Source: DASVDK01 sp036381125 [NCBI: Thermodesulfobacteriota bacterium] (GTDB lineage: Bacteria > DASVDK01). From it: DNA of 37,671 nucleotides. The stretch covers positions 1 to 37,671 of the forward strand of contig DASVDK010000198.1 in assembly GCA_036381125.1 (NCBI GenBank), given 5' to 3'. Below the pieces are notes generated by a model. That model was not told the origin of the DNA. It saw nothing but the letters and a program-made list of their open reading frames with translations, and did no database searches. Each line of letters starts with the position of its first letter. Position 1 is the stretch's first letter. The position numbers and the translations under genes were made by a program. Shown here one piece after another: positions 1-8,056 of this stretch.

Positions 1-115
1 CCGCCCGCCGCGGCCGGGCGCGCGAGATTTTCTCAAGCAAGGCAAGGGGACCGCTCATCGAGCGTCGGCGCTCCGACCGGCAATCATGGCCCCATTACAC
101 GGAATGCCGCGCGCG

Positions 116-156
116 TTGACAAACGACTTTTTATCTCTGTAGAGTGACGAAAAGTC
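116..156 (+). promoter_or_regulatory. Promoter and inverted repeat upstream of the LysR gene
   Basis: TTGACA lies at 116-121, followed after 16 bases by a weak -10 (TGTAGA, 138-143). The promoter overlaps an inverted repeat, GACTTTT at 125-131 and AAAAGTC at 150-156, with a smaller CTCT-gt-AGAG (135-144) nested inside. The position just before the LysR start at 175 suggests autoregulation; this is inference. The rest of 1-174 holds no gene that I can support. Confidence 0.5.
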
Positions 157-174
157 ATCCAGCGAGGCAGTCGC

Positions 175-1110
175 ATGCAGCGCCTCCCTCCGCTCAACGC
201 CGTGCGCGCCTTCGAGGCCGCGGCGCGCTACCTGAGCTTCAAGCAAGCCGGCGAGGAGCTCTGCGTCACCCCCGGTGCGGTGAGCCGCCACATCGCGCAC
301 CTCGAGGCGTTCCTCGGCACGCGGCTCTTCGTGCGCCGGCATCGGCGCGTCGCCCTCACGAGGGCCGGGGAAACCTATCTGCGGGACGTCCGCGACGGGC
401 TCGAGCGGATCGCCCGCGCCACGGCGGCCATCGGCTCGCGCCGGACCGACACCGTCCTCGGGCTCAAGCTGCCGCCGACCTTCACGATCCGCTGGCTCGT
501 GCCGAGGCTCGGTCGGTTCCACGCCCGGCACCCGGAGATCTCCGTCCAGGTGACGACGTCGCACGACCCGGTCGACTTCGACAACGAGGAGGTCGACGCG
601 GCCGTCTGCTACGCGCGCGAGCTCGGCGGGGAGTTCCTGGGGGAGCGCCTGTTCGACGAGGCGTTGATCCCGGTCTGCCATCCCGACCTGAGGGCCGGCG
701 GCCGGTCGCTCTCACCCCGCGAGCTTGCCGGCATGTGCCTCCTGCACTCGACGCGCCGGCCCGACGACTGGCCCCGCTGGTTCGCGGCTGCGGGCGAGCC
801 CGGGATCGAGATCGAGCAACCGCTCGTCTTCGAGAACTCCACGATGACGTATCAGGGCGCGATGGACGGCGTCGGCGTGGCGCTCGCACACGTCGCCTTC
901 GTCACCGACGAGCTGCGCTCCGGCCGGCTCGTGAGCCCCTGCCCGATCAGGCTCGACCGCGACATCGCCTACGTCCTGAGCTACCCGAGGGAGCGGGCGC
1001 GATGTGCGCGCCTGCAGGCGTTTCACCGCTGGATCGCCGGCGAGGCCGCGGCGACCCGGCGCGAGATCGAGACCGTGGACCACGCCGGCGCCCCGCAGTG
1101 CGGCCATTGA
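175..1110 (+). CDS. LysR-family transcriptional regulator, GcvA-like
   Basis: A 311-residue cytoplasmic DNA-binding protein. Residues about 1-65 form the LysR winged helix-turn-helix, beginning PPLNAVRAFEAAAR and containing the GAVSRHI recognition helix typical of the GcvA subgroup. Residues about 90-300 form the periplasmic-binding-like effector domain (LKLPPTFTIRWLVPRL, then HPEISV). The length is normal for the family. The ATG at 175 begins the canonical N-terminus; there is no strong Shine-Dalgarno. GcvA-like proteins usually control amino-acid or beta-lactamase genes. The target here is unknown; the co-directional pcp and ABC ATPase genes downstream are candidates. Confidence 0.93.
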   Translation: MQRLPPLNAVRAFEAAARYLSFKQAGEELCVTPGAVSRHIAHLEAFLGTRLFVRRHRRVALTRAGETYLRDVRDGLERIARATAAIGSRRTDTVLGLKLPPTFTIRWLVPRLGRFHARHPEISVQVTTSHDPVDFDNEEVDAAVCYARELGGEFLGERLFDEALIPVCHPDLRAGGRSLSPRELAGMCLLHSTRRPDDWPRWFAAAGEPGIEIEQPLVFENSTMTYQGAMDGVGVALAHVAFVTDELRSGRLVSPCPIRLDRDIAYVLSYPRERARCARLQAFHRWIAGEAAATRREIETVDHAGAPQCGH

Positions 1111-1156
1111 CGCCCGCCTCCCGCCGGCTCTAGCATCCCGAACGGAGGTCCTCCCC

Positions 1157-1825
1157 ATGCGCGGTCCAGCCGCCCTCCTCACCGGCTTCGACCCCTACGG
1201 CGGCGGAACGGCCAATCCCTCGGCGCTCGTTGCGCGCACCCTCGACGGCGTCGAGATCGGCGGCGTCAGGGTCGTCGGCCGCACGCTCCCCGTCTCGCTC
1301 CGCGGCCTGCGCGCCGACGCCGAGCGGCTCCTCGAGGAGGTCCGCCCGGTCGCGGTCGTGAGCCTGGGGCTCTGGCCGGGCGAGCCGGTGATCCGGCTCG
1401 AGCGGATCGCGGTCAACGTGGCCGATTACGAGATCCCGGACAACGACGCGGCGTTCGTGACGGACGGCCAGGTGGAGGCGGGCTCGGCCGCGGCGCTCCG
1501 CTCGCGCCTGCCGCTGCGCGCGATCGAGGCGAGGCTCCTCCGGGCCGGGATCCCGGCGCGCGTCTCGAACACGGCCGGCACCTTCCTCTGCAACGCGACG
1601 ATGTACACGTTCCTCCGGCTCACGGGCGAGGCGCCGAGCGGCTTCGTGCACCTGCCGTACCTGCCGGAGCAGGTGGCGGCGCTCCTCGAAGCCCTCAAGG
1701 CCGAGCGGCGGCTCGAGCTGCACCAGCGGGCGGACCTCGCCTCGATGAGCCTCGACACGATGGTCGAGGCGGTCCGCGTCGTCCTCGCGACCACCCTCGA
1801 GACCGCCGGCGCCGCGACGCGCTGA
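1157..1825 (+). CDS. pcp: Pyrrolidone-carboxylate peptidase (pyroglutamyl-peptidase I, C15)
   Basis: Cysteine peptidase that removes N-terminal pyroglutamate from peptides in the cytoplasm. The 222-residue length matches family C15. All landmark motifs are present: LTGFDPYGGG...NPS near the N-terminus, Glu82 in RLERIAVN, nucleophile Cys145 in SNTAGTFLCNATMY and His165 in GFVHLPYLPEQ, giving a complete Glu-Cys-His triad. The ATG at 1157 is chosen because GGAGG (1144-1148) lies just upstream and the protein then starts at the usual position; a longer reading from 1004 would overlap the LysR gene. It is followed 10 bases later by an ABC ATPase, suggesting co-transcription and a link to peptide or amino-acid scavenging. 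Confidence 0.95.
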   Translation: MRGPAALLTGFDPYGGGTANPSALVARTLDGVEIGGVRVVGRTLPVSLRGLRADAERLLEEVRPVAVVSLGLWPGEPVIRLERIAVNVADYEIPDNDAAFVTDGQVEAGSAAALRSRLPLRAIEARLLRAGIPARVSNTAGTFLCNATMYTFLRLTGEAPSGFVHLPYLPEQVAALLEALKAERRLELHQRADLASMSLDTMVEAVRVVLATTLETAGAATR

Positions 1826-1835
1826 TCCCGCCCGG

Positions 1836-2903
1836 ATGCCGGCCCCGATCCTCCGCCTGGAGCAGGTGACGAAGCGCTTCGGCGACCACGTGGCCGTCGA
1901 CCGGCTCGACCTCGCCGTCGACCGCGGCGAGTTCTTCACGTTCCTCGGCTCGAGCGGCTCGGGGAAGTCGACGGTGCTCCGCATCGTGGCGGGGCTCGAG
2001 CAGCCGGACGGCGGCCGGGTGCTGATCGACAGCAAGGACATGGCCGGGGTGCCGCCCTGGCGGCGGCACGTGGGGATGGTCTTCCAGCAGTACGCCGTCT
2101 TCCCGCACATGAACGTGGCGGCGAACGTGGCGTACGGCCTCGGCGTACAGGGGAAGCCGCGCGCGGAGATCGAGGCGCGGGTCGCCTCGCTCCTGGCCCT
2201 GGTCGGCCTGTCGGGCAAGGAGAGGCGGGACGTGACGCGCCTGTCGGGCGGCGAGCAGCAGCGCGTCGCGCTGGCCCGCGCGCTGGCGCCGGCCCCCTCG
2301 CTCCTCCTCCTCGACGAGCCGCTCGGGGCGCTCGACGAGAAGATCCGCCGCGAGATGCAGGCGGAGCTCAAGCGGATCCAGCGGACGACCGGGATGACCT
2401 TCGTCTACGTGACGCACGACCAGGAGGAGGCGCTCACGATGAGCGACCGGGTGGCGGTGATGCACCTGGGGAGCTGTCTCCAGGTCGACGCGCCGGAGAC
2501 CCTCTTCCGGCGGCCGCGCACCCGCTTCACGGCGAGCTTCTTCCGCGGGTCGAACGTCGTCGAGGCCGACCTCCTCGAGGCGCGGCCGGACGCCCTGGTC
2601 CTCCGCCTGGCCGGCGCGACGCTCGTCGTCCCCACGAACGGCCGTTGCGTGGCCGGCCCGCGCGTGCCGGTGTCGGTCAGGGCCGAGAGCCTGCACCTCG
2701 ACGGCGCCGCGGCGAGCCGCGGCGTCCGCCTGGAGGCGACGCTCGCCGAGGTCGTCTACCGCGGCACGAACGTCGACCACGTCCTCGAGACCGCCGACGG
2801 CCAGCGACTGACCGCCACCTCCACCAGGCGCGAGGTCGACGGCGTCGGCCGCCGCGTGACGGTCGGCTTCGACTCCACCGACGTGGTGGTCCTGGAGGAC
2901 TGA
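1836..2903 (+). CDS. ABC importer ATP-binding protein (PotA/FbpC/UgpC type)
   Basis: A 355-residue cytoplasmic ATPase subunit. It has Walker A GSSGSGKST (about residues 38-46), Q-loop VFQQYAVFPHMN, signature LSGGEQQRVALARAL, Walker B LLLLDEPLGALD, the H-loop in VTHDQEEALT, and a C-terminal TOBE-like regulatory domain (about 275-355). The nearest plus-strand partner is pcp; no permease gene follows. The convergent SBP-permease-permease set at 3740-6547 lacks an ATPase, and the motif style (PotA-like) matches its PotBCD-like partners, so this subunit plausibly energises that transporter. Substrate unknown. Confidence 0.93.
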   Translation: MPAPILRLEQVTKRFGDHVAVDRLDLAVDRGEFFTFLGSSGSGKSTVLRIVAGLEQPDGGRVLIDSKDMAGVPPWRRHVGMVFQQYAVFPHMNVAANVAYGLGVQGKPRAEIEARVASLLALVGLSGKERRDVTRLSGGEQQRVALARALAPAPSLLLLDEPLGALDEKIRREMQAELKRIQRTTGMTFVYVTHDQEEALTMSDRVAVMHLGSCLQVDAPETLFRRPRTRFTASFFRGSNVVEADLLEARPDALVLRLAGATLVVPTNGRCVAGPRVPVSVRAESLHLDGAAASRGVRLEATLAEVVYRGTNVDHVLETADGQRLTATSTRREVDGVGRRVTVGFDSTDVVVLED

Positions 2904-2930
2904 CCGCTCGGCCTGTCGACTCCTCTGCGG

Positions 2931-3383
2931 TCAGCCCTCCGGCGACTTCCCGGCAAACGGGTCGCGAACGTCGAGGAACGGGAACCTCCTGAAGTCGGCG
3001 TCGCGAGTGTAGAGGACTCGCACACCGTGCTGACGGAGGATCGTGGCGATGTGCGCATCGGGCACGAGGTTGCCTCTGGCGGGGAGGGCGCCGGTCACCT
3101 CGCGATACACGTGGAGGAAGCCATCGCCCTCGGAGAGGAACCGGACGTTGGGGAACCGGGCGAGCATCTCGACGTTGGCCAGGGCCTCTGCCGGCGACAG
3201 TGGCGCCGTGAAGATACGGGGGTGCGTGGCAATCCGGACATACGACATGATGACCGGCCAGGGGAGATAGAAGAGTTCACGCGAAGTGCACCGCTCCTCG
3301 AGAAATCGCCTCGCTCCGGCGTGGAACGGGCTCGCGTCGTCGGAGGCGTACAGGAGGACGTTGACGTCGACCGAGCAGCTCAT
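2931..3383 (-). CDS. vapC: PIN-domain ribonuclease toxin (VapC family)
   Basis: A 150-residue PIN-domain protein, the presumed toxin of a type II toxin-antitoxin pair; PIN toxins cut tRNA or rRNA using Mg2+ held by acidic residues. The acidic positions are visible: Asp6 in SVDVNVLLYASD, Asp109 in LVPDAHIATI, and Asp128/Asp130 in YTRDADFRRFP. The N-terminal VNVLLYASD type resembles the VapC43/45-like subgroup. The ATG at 3383 overlaps the antitoxin stop in an ATGA arrangement, implying translational coupling. It lies between two convergent ABC gene groups and ends 27 bases from the ATPase stop. Confidence 0.9.
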   Translation of the reverse strand: MSCSVDVNVLLYASDDASPFHAGARRFLEERCTSRELFYLPWPVIMSYVRIATHPRIFTAPLSPAEALANVEMLARFPNVRFLSEGDGFLHVYREVTGALPARGNLVPDAHIATILRQHGVRVLYTRDADFRRFPFLDVRDPFAGKSPEG

Positions 3384-3634
3384 CCGTCCCGGTGCTCGTC
3401 GGCGTCGAGGATCGCGTAGACGGCTTCCTTGTCCGAGAGGTCGACCCGGGGCCTCATGGCCCGAGACACCCATCGGAACGAGGGGCGCGAGCCGGAGCGG
3501 CGGGCACGACGATTGGCGAGGGCCTCCGCGAGGAGTTCGGAAACGACCGCACCGAGCGACTTTCGCTCGGCCTTCTGGATGGCCCGCAACTCCTCCAGGA
3601 CCGGCGACTCGATATCCAGCGTCGTGCGACTCAT
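3380..3634 (-). CDS. vapB: Antitoxin, VapB-like ribbon-helix-helix protein
   Basis: An 84-residue protein encoded just before the PIN toxin. The N-terminus (SRTTLDIESPVLEELRAIQ) reads as a ribbon-helix-helix/VapB DNA-binding segment with a beta strand followed by helices; the basic C-terminal half (RRARRSGSRPSFRW and onward) would wrap the toxin. I chose the ATG at 3634 rather than the in-frame ATG at 3661, because the shorter start matches the family N-terminus and leaves the -10 and operator upstream of the coding sequence. It probably represses its own promoter, alone or with VapC. Confidence 0.85.
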   Translation of the reverse strand: MSRTTLDIESPVLEELRAIQKAERKSLGAVVSELLAEALANRRARRSGSRPSFRWVSRAMRPRVDLSDKEAVYAILDADEHRDG

Positions 3635-3671
3635 GATGCGTGATGCTACTGCGTATCGCATCTGATGTCAA
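3635..3671 (-). promoter_or_regulatory. vapBC promoter with overlapping inverted repeat
   Basis: On the minus strand, TTGACA (3671-3666) is followed after exactly 17 bases by TAGCAT (3648-3643). Transcription would begin about 2-3 bases before the vapB ATG, and no Shine-Dalgarno is visible, so the transcript may be leaderless. The inverted repeat GATGCG (3635-3640)/CGCATC (3657-3662) spans the -10 and is a likely VapB operator. The remaining bases to 3739 hold no gene. Confidence 0.55.
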
Positions 3672-3739
3672 ACGTCCTCGCCGCTCGGCACTCTGCGGGC
3701 CGGCGTCGGGGCCGACCAGGCTCCTGCGAGGACTGGCCC

Positions 3740-4489
3740 TCAGCCCGTGACCACCCGTCCCCTGCGCCCCTTGCCGACGAGCAGCACAGCCACGAGCGCC
3801 AGCGTGAGCCCGATGAGGAGGCTCATGAGGGCGTGGAGGGACGGTGAGAGGCCGACCTGCAGGTAGGTCGTCCAGATGTAGGTCTGCACCGTGTTGAGCG
3901 GTCCCTGCACGAGCGAGGTCCGGATCGTCTCGTTGAGCGACACGATGGCCGACAGGCTCGCCGCGCCGAGGAGGCCGGGTCGGATCAGCGGCAGCTCGAC
4001 GTCGAGGAAGGCGCGCAGGCGCGGGGCGCCGAGCACGTACGCGGCCTCCAGGTAGACGGGGTCGAACGTCGCCATGGCGGCGAGGACGACGAGGAAGGCG
4101 AACGGGAGGGTCCACATCACGTGGACGAGGAGGATCGTCCGGAGGGACGGCGTCACCCCGAGGAGCTTGAGGAACACCGCCGTCGCGAGCCCCATGCTGA
4201 CGCCCGGCACGAAGAGCGGCAGCAGGAGGACCAGGAGGACGAGCCGCGGCACGCGCAGCTCGCGGACCGCCATGGCGCCGAGAAGGGCAAGCGGCGGCGT
4301 GACGAGGGCGGTCAGGGCGGCGAGGAGGAGCGAGTTCCGGACGGCGTCCACGAGGATCGGGTTCTGCCGGATGCCGGCGTACCCGCCGGCGCCGAAGAGG
4401 ACGGGCGGGACGAGCGGCAGGTAGAGGAACGCCAGCACGAGCCCGATCCCGGTGAGCATGGCCGCCCGCGCGGCCGGCCGCGCCTTCAC
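3740..4489 (-). CDS. ABC importer permease (PotC/FbpB-like)
   Basis: A 249-residue inner-membrane permease with about six hydrophobic segments, starting with LTGIGLVLAFLYLPLVPPVLF. The EAA-type cytoplasmic loop that contacts the ATPase reads EAAYVLGAPRLRAFLDVELPLIRPG. Translation starts at GTG 4489, one base after the upstream permease stop, so the two are coupled. It forms an importer with the permease at 4491-5360 and the SBP at 5366-6547; the cognate ATPase is missing from this strand and may be the gene at 1836-2903. Substrate class is polyamine, iron or small-organic-anion-like by family only. Confidence 0.9.
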   Translation of the reverse strand: MKARPAARAAMLTGIGLVLAFLYLPLVPPVLFGAGGYAGIRQNPILVDAVRNSLLLAALTALVTPPLALLGAMAVRELRVPRLVLLVLLLPLFVPGVSMGLATAVFLKLLGVTPSLRTILLVHVMWTLPFAFLVVLAAMATFDPVYLEAAYVLGAPRLRAFLDVELPLIRPGLLGAASLSAIVSLNETIRTSLVQGPLNTVQTYIWTTYLQVGLSPSLHALMSLLIGLTLALVAVLLVGKGRRGRVVTG

Positions 4490-4490
4490 G

Positions 4491-5360
4491 TCAGAACCTC
4501 CACCGCAGGATCTTCCCGAGGAAGGTCCGGAGGTCGAAGGCGAGGTACCAGCAGGCGAGGAAGAGGAGCATCACCGCGACGACGGCGGTCGACATGGCGG
4601 CGGCGATGGGGTAGTTGAGCACGTCGAGGGCGCTCGTGATGGCGTTGCCCATGAGCTGGTAGCCGACGCCGCCGAGGATGATCGGCACGGCGCTCTCGCC
4701 GAAGCTGCCGACGAAGCCGAAGACGACGGCGGCGAAGACGCCGGGGATGGAGAGCGGAACGGTGACGCGCCAGAAGGTCCGCCAGGGGCCGGCGCCGAGG
4801 AGCCAGCTCGCCTCGACGAGCCTTTGCTCGATGCCCGAGAGCGAGATCCAGAGCGGGAAGACCATGAGCGGCATGTAGGAGGTGACCAGGCCGACGTAGA
4901 CGGCGAAGTCGCTGAAGAGGAGCCAGTCGAGCGGCTGGTCGGCGAGCCCCGTGCCGACGACGAGCGAGTTCACGGGCCCGGTGCGGCCGAGGAGCCAGGT
5001 CCAGGCGAAGGTCCGGATGATGTAGTTCACGAGGAAGGGGATCGTGAAGAGGAGCAGCACCGTCCGGGTGGCCGCGGCCGAGAGGTGCCGCGCGAGCGCG
5101 TAGGCGATCGGGTAGGCGATCGAAAGGCCGATCGCGGTCGCGACAGCGGCGGCCTGGAGGCTGCGGCCGAGGACGGCCAGCCGGGCGCCCGAGACGAACT
5201 GCTCGTAGGCGGCGAGCGAGAGGGCCGGCTTCACCCAGAAGCCGGCCCGCTGCCAGAGGCTCACGGCCACCGTGAGCGCGAGCGGCGCGATCAGGAAGAC
5301 GACGACGAACGCGACCGGCAGGAGGAGGAGCGCGCGCCGCCCCGGGACGAAGCGCCGCAC
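4491..5360 (-). CDS. ABC importer permease (PotB-like)
   Basis: A 289-residue inner-membrane permease. The first hydrophobic segment (LLLLPVAFVVVFLIAPLALTV) follows a short basic N-terminus, and the EAA loop reads EASWLLGAGPWRTFWRVTVPLSIPG. The start is assigned to GTG 5360, five bases after the TAG stop of the SBP gene; no other in-frame start fits between that stop and the first membrane helix. It pairs with the downstream permease as the translocation pore. The extended reading frame upstream of 5360 is a shadow of the SBP gene. Confidence 0.88.
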   Translation of the reverse strand: MRRFVPGRRALLLLPVAFVVVFLIAPLALTVAVSLWQRAGFWVKPALSLAAYEQFVSGARLAVLGRSLQAAAVATAIGLSIAYPIAYALARHLSAAATRTVLLLFTIPFLVNYIIRTFAWTWLLGRTGPVNSLVVGTGLADQPLDWLLFSDFAVYVGLVTSYMPLMVFPLWISLSGIEQRLVEASWLLGAGPWRTFWRVTVPLSIPGVFAAVVFGFVGSFGESAVPIILGGVGYQLMGNAITSALDVLNYPIAAAMSTAVVAVMLLFLACWYLAFDLRTFLGKILRWRF

Positions 5361-5365
5361 GCGCG

Positions 5366-6547
5366 CTAACGGGCCGCCTTGAACCTGGCCCACTCCGACT
5401 CGTACGTCTCTACGTGGGTCGGCCAGCGGTTCTGCCAGGTGCCTCCCTTCTCGAATTTCCGCTTCACGTTGGCGTCGATGTCGGCGACCTTCTTCGCCTC
5501 GTCGGCCGTGAACTCCTGCGGGTGCGCCTTCGCGTAGGCCGGCGCCTGCGGGTTCGTCATGTAGCCGCGCAGGAGGGCGATCTTCGCCCCGTACCAGCCG
5601 CCGAGCATGAAGTCGAGGAGCCTGTAGGTCACGTCGAGCCGCTCCTTCGGCCGCTGCGGGTTCTTCGGGATGTAGGCGGCCATGGCCCAGAGCAGGAAGC
5701 CCTCCTTCGGGTTCGCGTAGGCGGCATCGACTCCCTTGCGCTGCGCCGCGAAGACCATCGGCTCCCAGGCGTCCAGGACGTAGACCTCCTTGTTGACCAG
5801 GAGGTTCACCGCCTGCTCGAAGGAGGACCAGATCACCCGGAACTGCCCGGCCCGCTTCTTCTCGATGAGGAAGTCGACGACGGTCTTGATCTCGGCCGGC
5901 GTCATGTCGGCGGGGTCCTTGATGCTGGCTAGCCCCGCCTGCTTCATGTACAGGGCGGTCTTCTGCCCGGTGGTGGTGAAGTTGTCCTCGAGGGCGACAT
6001 AGCCCTTCCACTTCGGGTCGAAGAGGGCGGCGTAGGAGTCGAGGGGCCCGGTGACGTCCGGCAGGTAGGCGAAGGAGTCCCCCTGGAGCACGGTCGGGAC
6101 GCCGTAGACCTTCCCCTCGTAGCCGATGAACTCGAAGCCGGGCTTGCCCTGGGCGAGGAACTGCTGGATGTAGCTGTTCTTCGCCCAGTTGGGCATGCGC
6201 GACGTATCGATCGGCTCGATGAGGTCGTTCTCGACGAGCGGCTTCTGCATGCCGCCCACGATGTTGGCGATGTCGTAGACCCTCGCCCCGCCGCCGGCGA
6301 CGAGGACGTTCAGCACGGTGGACGGCGCGTTGCCGATCGCGACCAGGTTCACCTTCCAGCCGGTCGCGTTCGTGAAGCGCGACCAGTCGCCGTCGGGATC
6401 GCCGACGCCGATGTCGGCCAGCGTCACCGTGCCCCCGGCGGCCGCGAGCGCCGCGGGAAGGCGGCCGCTCAGGGCCCCGCCCGCGGCAAGCCCCGTCGCG
6501 GCCGTGTACTTCAGGAAGTCTCGACGACTCGAACCGGTGCGCGTCAT
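5366..6547 (-). CDS. ABC importer substrate-binding protein (PotD-like) with Tat signal
   Basis: A 393-residue periplasmic binding protein. The N-terminus has a twin-arginine motif (SRRDFLK, residues 7-13) followed by an Ala/Gly-rich hydrophobic stretch and an AxA-like cleavage region, so it is probably exported folded. The mature part has family features such as VVDFLIEKKRAGQFRVIW and a C-terminal WARFKAAR. The ATG at 6547 has GGAGGA just upstream on its strand. It is the first gene of the minus-strand transporter operon. The ligand cannot be read from sequence; the family binds polyamines, opine-like compounds or other small cations. Confidence 0.92.
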   Translation of the reverse strand: MTRTGSSRRDFLKYTAATGLAAGGALSGRLPAALAAAGGTVTLADIGVGDPDGDWSRFTNATGWKVNLVAIGNAPSTVLNVLVAGGGARVYDIANIVGGMQKPLVENDLIEPIDTSRMPNWAKNSYIQQFLAQGKPGFEFIGYEGKVYGVPTVLQGDSFAYLPDVTGPLDSYAALFDPKWKGYVALEDNFTTTGQKTALYMKQAGLASIKDPADMTPAEIKTVVDFLIEKKRAGQFRVIWSSFEQAVNLLVNKEVYVLDAWEPMVFAAQRKGVDAAYANPKEGFLLWAMAAYIPKNPQRPKERLDVTYRLLDFMLGGWYGAKIALLRGYMTNPQAPAYAKAHPQEFTADEAKKVADIDANVKRKFEKGGTWQNRWPTHVETYESEWARFKAAR

Positions 6548-6578
6548 GGCGCGATCCTCCCCGGACTGCCTCACCAGG

Positions 6579-6584
6579 ACTATA
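6579..6584 (-). promoter_or_regulatory. Possible -10 element of the minus-strand transporter operon
   Basis: TATAGT on the minus strand (6584-6579) lies 32 bases before the SBP start at 6547 and resembles a sigma70 -10. The -35 at 17 bases spacing is poor, so activation may be needed. The 6548-6814 region is the divergent control region for this operon and the aconitase X operon. Confidence 0.3.
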
Positions 6585-6743
6585 CGCCGTTGCGGGGCCG
6601 CCTCCCAGGGATTTGCGAGCCGGACGGCCGAGTCCAATCCGCTGCCGCTCGCGCGTCGCCGCGTGACGGGCCCTCCGGCGCCGGCCGGCGCCATGACCTT
6701 CGGGAGCGCGCCGGGACCTGCGATCGCGGGACGCCGTTTCTGC

Positions 6744-6805
6744 TTGCCTCCCTGTCGGAAACATGTATTATCTTGTATTAGCTCGTCATAACTAGTTCTG
6801 ATCAG
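6744..6805 (+). promoter_or_regulatory. Promoter region of the aconitase X operon with direct repeats
   Basis: TTGCCT (6744-6749), a 16-base spacer and TATTAT (6766-6771) form a good sigma70-type promoter. TGTATTA occurs twice, at 6764-6770 and 6774-6780, ten bases apart (one helical turn), and a palindrome CTGATCAG lies at 6798-6805. These AT-rich repeats stand out in a GC-rich setting and are likely regulator sites, for example for the GntR/UTRA protein encoded at the operon end (inference). CAGGAG (6803-6808) is the ribosome binding site for the TTG start at 6815. Confidence 0.5.
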
Positions 6806-6814
6806 GAGTGCGCC

Positions 6815-8056
6815 TTGCAACTCACCGCCCGGGAAGAACGGATGTTGTCGGGAGCCGAGGGCGAGGCCGTGCGCTGGGCGCTCGAGATGCAGGTGGCGGT
6901 CGGGAAGGTCTTCGGCGCCAGGAACATGGTACCGGTCACCTCGGCCCACATGATGGGCGACATGGAGGTGATGGGCGACCCCGGCCACGCGCTGCTCGAG
7001 CGGCTCGCCGAGGGGGGCGCCAGGACCCGCGTGCCGACCACGACGAACGCGCGCTGCGTCGACTTCGCCGCGGCGGAGCGGCTCCTGCAGCCGGCCGCCA
7101 TGGTGGCCAAGGAGGCCGAGCTGATCGGCTTCCTCCGTCGCATGGGGGTCATGATCACCGACACCTGCATCAACTACCAGACGCTCTACCAGCCCCACAT
7201 GGGCGAGCACGTGGCCTGGGGCGACACCGGCACGGTGATCTACGCCAACTCGGTCCTCGGCGCCCGCTCCAACTTCGAGAGCGGGCCGGCGGCGCTCGCG
7301 GCGGGGCTTACCGGCGTCACGCCGAACTACGGATTCCATCTCGACGAGCAGCGGCGGGGGACGGCCCTCGTCGAGGTCACGGCGACGCTCGCGGACCTGG
7401 CCGACTGGGGCGCACTCGGAGCGGCGGTCGGCCGGTGGCTCAACGACTACTGGCAGGTACCGGTCTTCGACGGGCCGAGGCGGACGCCGACGGCCGACGA
7501 GCTCAAGCACCTCGGCGCGAGCCTGGCGAGCTACGGGTCGCTGGCGATGTTCCACATGGTGGGCGTCACGCCCGAGGCGCGGACGCTCGCCGACGCGTTC
7601 GGCGGGGCGGCGCCGCGCACGCGGCTCACGATCGACGACGCGGCGATCGAGGCGGTCTACGCCTCCTACCCGCCCGATCGGGAGGAGATCGACCTCGTGG
7701 TCCTCACCGGGCCGCAGCTCTCGGTGTTCGAGCTGCGGGCGGTGGCGGAGCGGCTCGCGGGGCGCAAGGTCCATGGCAACACGCAGCTCATCGTCACGAC
7801 GAACGCCCAGAACCGCGAGGCCGCGGCGCGGCTCGGCTACGTCGGCGCCATCGAGGACGCGGGGGGCCTGGTGCTCTCGGGGGTCTGCTTCTATCTCATG
7901 GCGCCGGGCGAGATGCGGCGGCGTTTCGGCTGGCGGAACGTCCTCACCAACTCCGCCAAGCTCGCGAACATCATCGGCGGCTACCGCTACCACCCGATCC
8001 TGCGGCGGACCCCGGTCTGCATCGAGGCGGCGGTCGCCGGGAGGCTCGCGGCGTGA
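6815..8056 (+). CDS. Aconitase X catalytic (large) subunit, DUF521 family
   Basis: A 413-residue dehydratase of the aconitase superfamily. Known members dehydrate cis-3-hydroxy-L-proline (bacteria) or phosphomevalonate (archaea), using an iron-sulfur or mononuclear iron site. Family signatures: GARNMVPVTSAHMMGD near residue 30, PTTTNARCVDF near 70, TDTCINYQ near 108, and GEHVAWGDTGTVIYANSVLGAR near 130-150 (the strongest match). The start is TTG at 6815, with CAGGAG six bases upstream. The GTGA overlap with the small-subunit gene shows that the two halves form one enzyme. The exact substrate is not established; a hydroxyproline-type or related hydroxy acid is plausible. Confidence 0.92.
   Translation: MQLTAREERMLSGAEGEAVRWALEMQVAVGKVFGARNMVPVTSAHMMGDMEVMGDPGHALLERLAEGGARTRVPTTTNARCVDFAAAERLLQPAAMVAKEAELIGFLRRMGVMITDTCINYQTLYQPHMGEHVAWGDTGTVIYANSVLGARSNFESGPAALAAGLTGVTPNYGFHLDEQRRGTALVEVTATLADLADWGALGAAVGRWLNDYWQVPVFDGPRRTPTADELKHLGASLASYGSLAMFHMVGVTPEARTLADAFGGAAPRTRLTIDDAAIEAVYASYPPDREEIDLVVLTGPQLSVFELRAVAERLAGRKVHGNTQLIVTTNAQNREAAARLGYVGAIEDAGGLVLSGVCFYLMAPGEMRRRFGWRNVLTNSAKLANIIGGYRYHPILRRTPVCIEAAVAGRLAA

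Noticed and set aside
5361-6764. Upstream extension of the PotB-like permease frame across the SBP gene
   Set aside because: The SBP in another frame has a Tat signal, ribosome site and family features; the permease starts at GTG 5360.
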